From: Pararoseomonas baculiformis | Lineage (GTDB): Bacteria; Pseudomonadota; Alphaproteobacteria; Acetobacterales; Acetobacteraceae | Assembly: GCF_017813395.1 (NCBI RefSeq) | Contig: NZ_JAGIZB010000001.1 | Coordinates: forward strand, 1-64,000 | Length of the DNA stretch: 64,000 nt | Reading direction: 5' to 3' | Shown: one piece after another, positions 60,305 through 64,000 of the stretch | Numbering within the stretch: the stretch's first letter is position 1 | Layout: every line of letters starts with the position of its first letter | Notes under the pieces: generated by a model | Seen by the model: the letters and a program-made list of their open reading frames with translations, nothing else | Told to the model about the DNA's origin: nothing | Database searches by the model: none | Made by a program: the position numbers and the translations under genes

Positions 60305-63151
60305 ATGACCGACGCCCCCGCCACCGAGAGCCAGCAGACCGAGGGGGGCCGCGACTACCGCGGCACCGTCTTCCTCCCCAAGACCCCCTTTCCCATGCGC
60401 GGCGACCTGCCGAAGCGCGAGCCCGCCACCCTGGCCCGCTGGAAGGCGCAGGATCTGCGCGGCCAGCTGCGCGAGCATTCCCGGGGGCTGCAGAAATTCG
60501 TCCTGCATGACGGCCCGCCCTACGCGAATGGCCCGCTGCACATCGGCCACGCGCTGAACAAGATCCTGAAGGACGTGATCAACCGCGCCGCCCAGATGAT
60601 GGGCAAGGACGCCGACTACGTCCCGGGCTGGGACTGCCATGGCCTGCCGATCGAGTGGAAGGTCGAGGAACAGTACCGCGCCAAGAAGCAGGACAAGGAC
60701 TCCGTCCCCGTTCTCGAGTTCCGCGAGGAGTGCCGGCAATATGCCCGGCACTGGCTCGGCATCCAGTCCGAGGAATTCCAGCGCCTTGGCGTCCTGGGCG
60801 ATTGGGAAAACCGCTACGCCACGATGGACTTCACCTCCGAGGCGGTGATCGTCGAGGAGATCGGCCGCTTCCTGATGAACGGCTCCCTCTATCGCGGCCT
60901 GCGCCCGGTGATGTGGAGCCCGGTCGAGAAGACCGCGCTGGCCGATGCCGAGATCGAGTATCACGACGTGACCAGCGCCACGCTGCACGCCGCCTTCCCC
61001 ATCGTGAAGACGGCCGCGGCGGACCTGGAGGAGGCGCGCGTCGTCATCTGGACCACCACGCCCTGGACCATCCCGGCCAATCGCGCCGTGGCCTATGGCG
61101 AGGAGATCGACTATGCGCTGGTGCATGTGGATGGCATCGAGGAGGGCTCGCTGCTCGCCACGGGCGACAAGCTCGTCATCGCCCTGCCCCTGCTGCCCGC
61201 CTTCGCCAAGGAAACAGGGCTGGCCGCGCATTCCATCCGCCGCATCATCAAGGGCAGCGAGTTCGCCGGCACCATCCTCGCGCATCCGCTGCGCGGCTGG
61301 GGCCCGGGCGGGGGCGCTTATGACCATGACGTGCCCATGCTGCCCGGCGAGTTCGTGACGGCGGAGGCCGGCACGGGCTTCGTCCACATCGCCCCCAGCC
61401 ATGGCGAGGACGACTTCGCCCTCGGCCGCGCCCATGGCCTTCCCGTGCCGGAAATGGTGGGTGATGACGGCATCTACACCGTCCAGGCCGCCGGCTTCGC
61501 CGGCATCCATGTCTTCAAGGCGCATGACGCCGTCTGGGCCGCGCTGGAGACGATGGGGACGCTGGCCGCCAAGGGCAGCCTGAAGCACAGCTATCCCCAT
61601 AGCTGGCGCAGCAAGAAGCCTGTCATCTTCCGCGCGACGCCCCAGTGGTTCATCGCGATGGACGATCACAACCAGATCCGCGCCAAGTCGCTGGAAGCCA
61701 TCGCCAACACGCATTTCGTGCCGGACCAGGGCCGCAACCGCATCGGCTCCATGGTCGCCGCGCGCCCGGACTGGTGCATCAGCCGCCAGCGCGCCTGGGG
61801 CGTGCCCATCGCCGTCTTCGTCGAAAAGAAGACGGGCGAGGTGCTGCGCGACCCCGCGGTGATGGACCGCATCATCTGCGCCTTCCGCGAGGAAGGGGCC
61901 GATGCCTGGTACAGGCCCGGCGCCGCCGCCCGTTTCCTCGGGAATGAGAGGAACCCGGACGAGTACGAGCAGGTGATGGACATCGTGGATGTGTGGTTCG
62001 AGTCCGGCTCGACCCATGCCTTCTGCCTGCCCGACCACAACCTGCCCTTCCCGGCGGACCTCTACCTGGAAGGCTCGGACCAGCATCGCGGCTGGTTCCA
62101 TTCCTCGCTGCTGGAATCCGTCGGCACGCGCGGGATCGCGCCCTTCAAGGCGATCCTGACGCATGGCTTCGTGCTGGATGAGTCCGGCCGGAAAATGTCG
62201 AAGTCCCTCGGCAACGTCACCGCCCCGCAGGAGGTGATGAAGGACTATGGCGCCGACATCCTGCGCCTCTGGGTGATGAATTCCGACTTCGCCGAGGATC
62301 TCCGCATCGGCAAGACCATCCTTGGCCAGCAGGCGGAGCTGTATCGCCGCATCCGCAACACACTGCGCTGGCTGCTCGGCAGCCTTGATGGCTTCACGGA
62401 TGCCGAGAAGGTCGGCCACGCCGAGCTGCCGGAGCTGGAGCGTTTCATCCTGCACCGCGTGGCCGAGATCGACGCCCGCATCCGTCGCGCGGCCACGGAT
62501 TACGACTGGTCCGGCGTCGTGCCGGAAATCCACAACTTCTGCGCCTCCGACCTCTCCGCCTTCCTCTTCGACATCCGCAAGGACAGCCTCTACTGCGACC
62601 GCGCGGATGACCCGCGCCGCCGCGCCGCCCGCACGGTGCTGGACGTGCTGCATCGCTGCCTCTGCACTTGGCTGGCCCCGGTTCTGGTCTTCACGGCCGA
62701 GGAAGCCTGGCTCGCCCGCTTCGGCCAGGATGCGGACAGCGTGCACATGCAGACCTTCCCGGAGATCCCGGTGGAATGGCGGGACGAAGCCCTGGCCGCC
62801 CGCTGGGCTCGGGCGCGCGCCGTGCGCTCCCTGGTCACCGCGGCCCTGGAGAAGGCGCGCGCCGCCGGCACGATCGGCAGCTCCCTCCAGGCCGCGCCGG
62901 AGCTCTACCTGGGCGAGACCTATGCCGACCTGGCCGACCTTCCCTGGGCAGAGCTCTGCATCACCTCCGACCTGACCCTCCTCGGCACGAAGCCGGAAGG
63001 CGAGGATGTGGAGGAAGGTGAGCACGCCGCGGCGCGCTTCGCCCCGGCGCCGGGCCACAAATGCGACCGTTGCTGGCGCGTCCTGCCGGAGGTCGGGCGT
63101 TCCGCCGCCCATCCCACCCTCTGCCTGCGCTGCGAAGCGGCGGTCGCCTGA
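60305..63151 (+). CDS. ileS: Isoleucyl-tRNA synthetase
   Basis: This 948-residue class I synthetase joins isoleucine to tRNA-Ile. HIGH is present as HIGH at 79-82 (PLHIGHALNKIL) and KMSKS at 630-634 (GRKMSKSLGN). The CP1 editing domain lies between, with WTTTPWTIPANRAV and GTGFVHIAPSHGEDD. The C-terminal zinc-binding part has CDRCWRVLPEVG and CLRCEAAV (four Cys), typical of bacterial-type IleRS. The ATG at 60305 is chosen because residues from here (DYRGTVFLPKTPFPMRGDLP) align with the usual N terminus. The stop overlaps the lspA start by one base, the classical ileS-lspA arrangement. Confidence 0.97.
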   Translation: MTDAPATESQQTEGGRDYRGTVFLPKTPFPMRGDLPKREPATLARWKAQDLRGQLREHSRGLQKFVLHDGPPYANGPLHIGHALNKILKDVINRAAQMMGKDADYVPGWDCHGLPIEWKVEEQYRAKKQDKDSVPVLEFREECRQYARHWLGIQSEEFQRLGVLGDWENRYATMDFTSEAVIVEEIGRFLMNGSLYRGLRPVMWSPVEKTALADAEIEYHDVTSATLHAAFPIVKTAAADLEEARVVIWTTTPWTIPANRAVAYGEEIDYALVHVDGIEEGSLLATGDKLVIALPLLPAFAKETGLAAHSIRRIIKGSEFAGTILAHPLRGWGPGGGAYDHDVPMLPGEFVTAEAGTGFVHIAPSHGEDDFALGRAHGLPVPEMVGDDGIYTVQAAGFAGIHVFKAHDAVWAALETMGTLAAKGSLKHSYPHSWRSKKPVIFRATPQWFIAMDDHNQIRAKSLEAIANTHFVPDQGRNRIGSMVAARPDWCISRQRAWGVPIAVFVEKKTGEVLRDPAVMDRIICAFREEGADAWYRPGAAARFLGNERNPDEYEQVMDIVDVWFESGSTHAFCLPDHNLPFPADLYLEGSDQHRGWFHSSLLESVGTRGIAPFKAILTHGFVLDESGRKMSKSLGNVTAPQEVMKDYGADILRLWVMNSDFAEDLRIGKTILGQQAELYRRIRNTLRWLLGSLDGFTDAEKVGHAELPELERFILHRVAEIDARIRRAATDYDWSGVVPEIHNFCASDLSAFLFDIRKDSLYCDRADDPRRRAARTVLDVLHRCLCTWLAPVLVFTAEEAWLARFGQDADSVHMQTFPEIPVEWRDEALAARWARARAVRSLVTAALEKARAAGTIGSSLQAAPELYLGETYADLADLPWAELCITSDLTLLGTKPEGEDVEEGEHAAARFAPAPGHKCDRCWRVLPEVGRSAAHPTLCLRCEAAVA

Positions 63152-63663
63152 TGGCCGCCCTCAATCTCCGGCGCGGGCTGATCCTCGCCTTGCTGGTGCT
63201 GGTCGCGGACCAGCTGAGCAAGTGGTGGATCCTGGAGGTGGTGAACCTTCCGGAGCGCCGGAATGTCCCGCTGCTGGGCGGCGGCGATTTCGGGCTGGAC
63301 CTGACCATGGTCTGGAACCGCGGCGTCACCTTCGGCCTGCTCTCGGGCAGCCAGCCCTGGCATGCCTGGGCGCTGGCGGCCATGGCGGCCGCCATCGCAG
63401 TCTTCCTCATTCGCTGGATGGCCAAGGCGGAGAACCGGCGCACCGCCCTGGCGCTGGGCGCCATCGTGGGCGGGGCCGTGGGCAATGTGATCGACCGCGT
63501 CCGCTTCGGCGCCGTGGTGGATTTCGTGGATGCCTATGCCTGGGGATGGCACTGGTACGTGTTCAACATCGCCGATGCCGCCATCGTCCTGGGCGTGCTC
63601 GTGCTGCTGGTCGAGGCCGTGACGGCGCGGCCCGCGGCGGATGAGCCGGGCCGGGCGGCATGA
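63151..63663 (+). CDS. lspA: Lipoprotein signal peptidase
   Basis: This 170-residue inner-membrane aspartic protease removes the signal peptide of prolipoproteins after lipidation. It has four helices, the early LVLVADQLSKWWI motif, the WNRGVTFGLLS segment, and the catalytic Asp pair: one in GGAVGNVIDRVRFG and one in VVDFVDAY, followed by FNIADAAIVLGV. The length is normal. The ATG overlaps the ileS TGA (TGATG), so the two are translationally coupled. Confidence 0.97.
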   Translation: MAALNLRRGLILALLVLVADQLSKWWILEVVNLPERRNVPLLGGGDFGLDLTMVWNRGVTFGLLSGSQPWHAWALAAMAAAIAVFLIRWMAKAENRRTALALGAIVGGAVGNVIDRVRFGAVVDFVDAYAWGWHWYVFNIADAAIVLGVLVLLVEAVTARPAADEPGRAA

Positions 63664-63718
63664 CCTATCCTCCTCCCCGGTTTCCGTGCGCCTCGCACCC
63701 CTGCTAGAAACGGCCGCC

Positions 63719-64000
63719 ATGACCCCCCGCCCCCTTCTCCTGGCCCCCCTGCTGCTGCTGGCCGCCTGTGGCGGTGACACGGCACGCAGCCTGGGCCTCA
63801 CGCGTGACGCCCCGGATGAATTCCAGGTGGTCACCCGTGCCCCCCTCTCCATCCCCTCCAGCCTGGGCCACCTGCCCGCGCCCCGCCCGGGCGCGCAGCG
63901 CCCGCAGGAGCTTTCCGCCCGTGAGCGTGGCGAGAGCACCCTCGCCCCCGGCACCCTGATGGGCGAAGGCCGGACCGACCGCCCCTCCAGCGCCGAATCC
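63719..64000 (+). CDS. DUF3035 lipoprotein, truncated by the window edge
   Basis: The first 94 residues of a predicted lipoprotein are present. The signal MTPRPLLLAPLLLLAAC has lipobox LAAC with Cys17. The following RSLGLTRDAPDEFQVVTRAP and LPAPRPGAQRPQE match DUF3035, a lipoprotein family found after lspA in Alphaproteobacteria. The rest lies beyond 64000. It begins 55 bp after the lspA stop. Its Pro-rich, mostly unstructured body suggests an outer-membrane or periplasmic tether, though the role is unknown. Confidence 0.85.
   Translation, partial: MTPRPLLLAPLLLLAACGGDTARSLGLTRDAPDEFQVVTRAPLSIPSSLGHLPAPRPGAQRPQELSARERGESTLAPGTLMGEGRTDRPSSAES

Noticed and set aside
60230-63112. A 960-codon minus-strand frame opposite ileS
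   Set aside because: The plus strand encodes IleRS with HIGH and KMSKS motifs; the antisense frame is open only because of GC bias at third codon positions.

Overview
The window is high-GC DNA with dense, often overlapping genes. It carries an lspA-ileS neighbourhood, a DUF1194/DUF3775/DUF3297 gene set, Dpp-type and TRAP uptake systems, and a tRNA-Arg(CCG) with encoded CCA. This suggests an alphaproteobacterium, most likely Acetobacteraceae (Roseomonas-like). That assignment is inference from gene families and composition, not from a marker-gene comparison.

Layout. (1) 1-9.8 kb is an accessory region. It holds small orphan genes, orphan antitoxin-like proteins, stretches that look AT-richer than the rest, and the debris of at least four mobile elements: IS21-like end repeats, an IS66 C-terminal scrap, a truncated serine recombinase with its palindromic site, and a frameshifted IS5-family transposase. 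It ends beside the 3' end of tRNA-Arg, a classic integration point, although no integrase is visible. Its most interesting part is a coupled four-gene cassette at 0.19-1.76 kb: two zinc-ribbon-like proteins, an MbcA/ParS-like protein and a CX5R phosphatase. (2) 9.9-29.4 kb is chromosomal. It has a holin-endolysin fusion, a beta-alanine:pyruvate-type aminotransferase with an orphan peptide-binding protein and an M20 peptidase, a CobW GTPase with a WD40 partner, an aldo/keto reductase, small secreted or DUF proteins, a phosphoribosyltransferase, a complete five-gene peptide ABC importer, a matrixin-like metalloprotease with six exact-length 171-bp repeats, and a sugar O-acetyltransferase. (3) 29.4-35.8 kb is a TRAP transporter (P, Q, M) followed by oxidoreductase and hydratase genes, which looks like an organic-acid catabolic module. 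(4) 36.0-59.8 kb is a capsule (K-antigen) locus. It has glycosyltransferases at both ends, a 2505-residue type I PKS, an alpha-oxoamine synthase, a formyltransferase, KpsS, an SDR, KpsC, a small lipoprotein, the KpsM/KpsT ABC transporter, KpsE and a KpsD/Wza-like export protein. (5) 59.8-64 kb is housekeeping: DUF3297, ileS, lspA and the start of a DUF3035 lipoprotein.

How the capsule genes may work together. The PKS has KS-AT-DH-(degenerate MT-like)-ER-KR-ACP and no thioesterase. The oxoamine synthase immediately follows and could release the chain by decarboxylative condensation with an amino acid, giving a long-chain aminoketone. The SDR coupled to kpsC could reduce the ketone, and the formyltransferase overlapping the synthase could formylate an amine. 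KpsS and KpsC type Kdo transferases and the ABC exporter then point to a lipid-anchored capsule. The PKS/synthase/SDR/KpsC set resembles the rhizobial rkpA/G/H/J K-antigen genes. The formyltransferase insertion, the shortened first half of KpsC and the chimeric glycosyltransferase are the parts that look least described. The chemistry of the lipid is inferred only.
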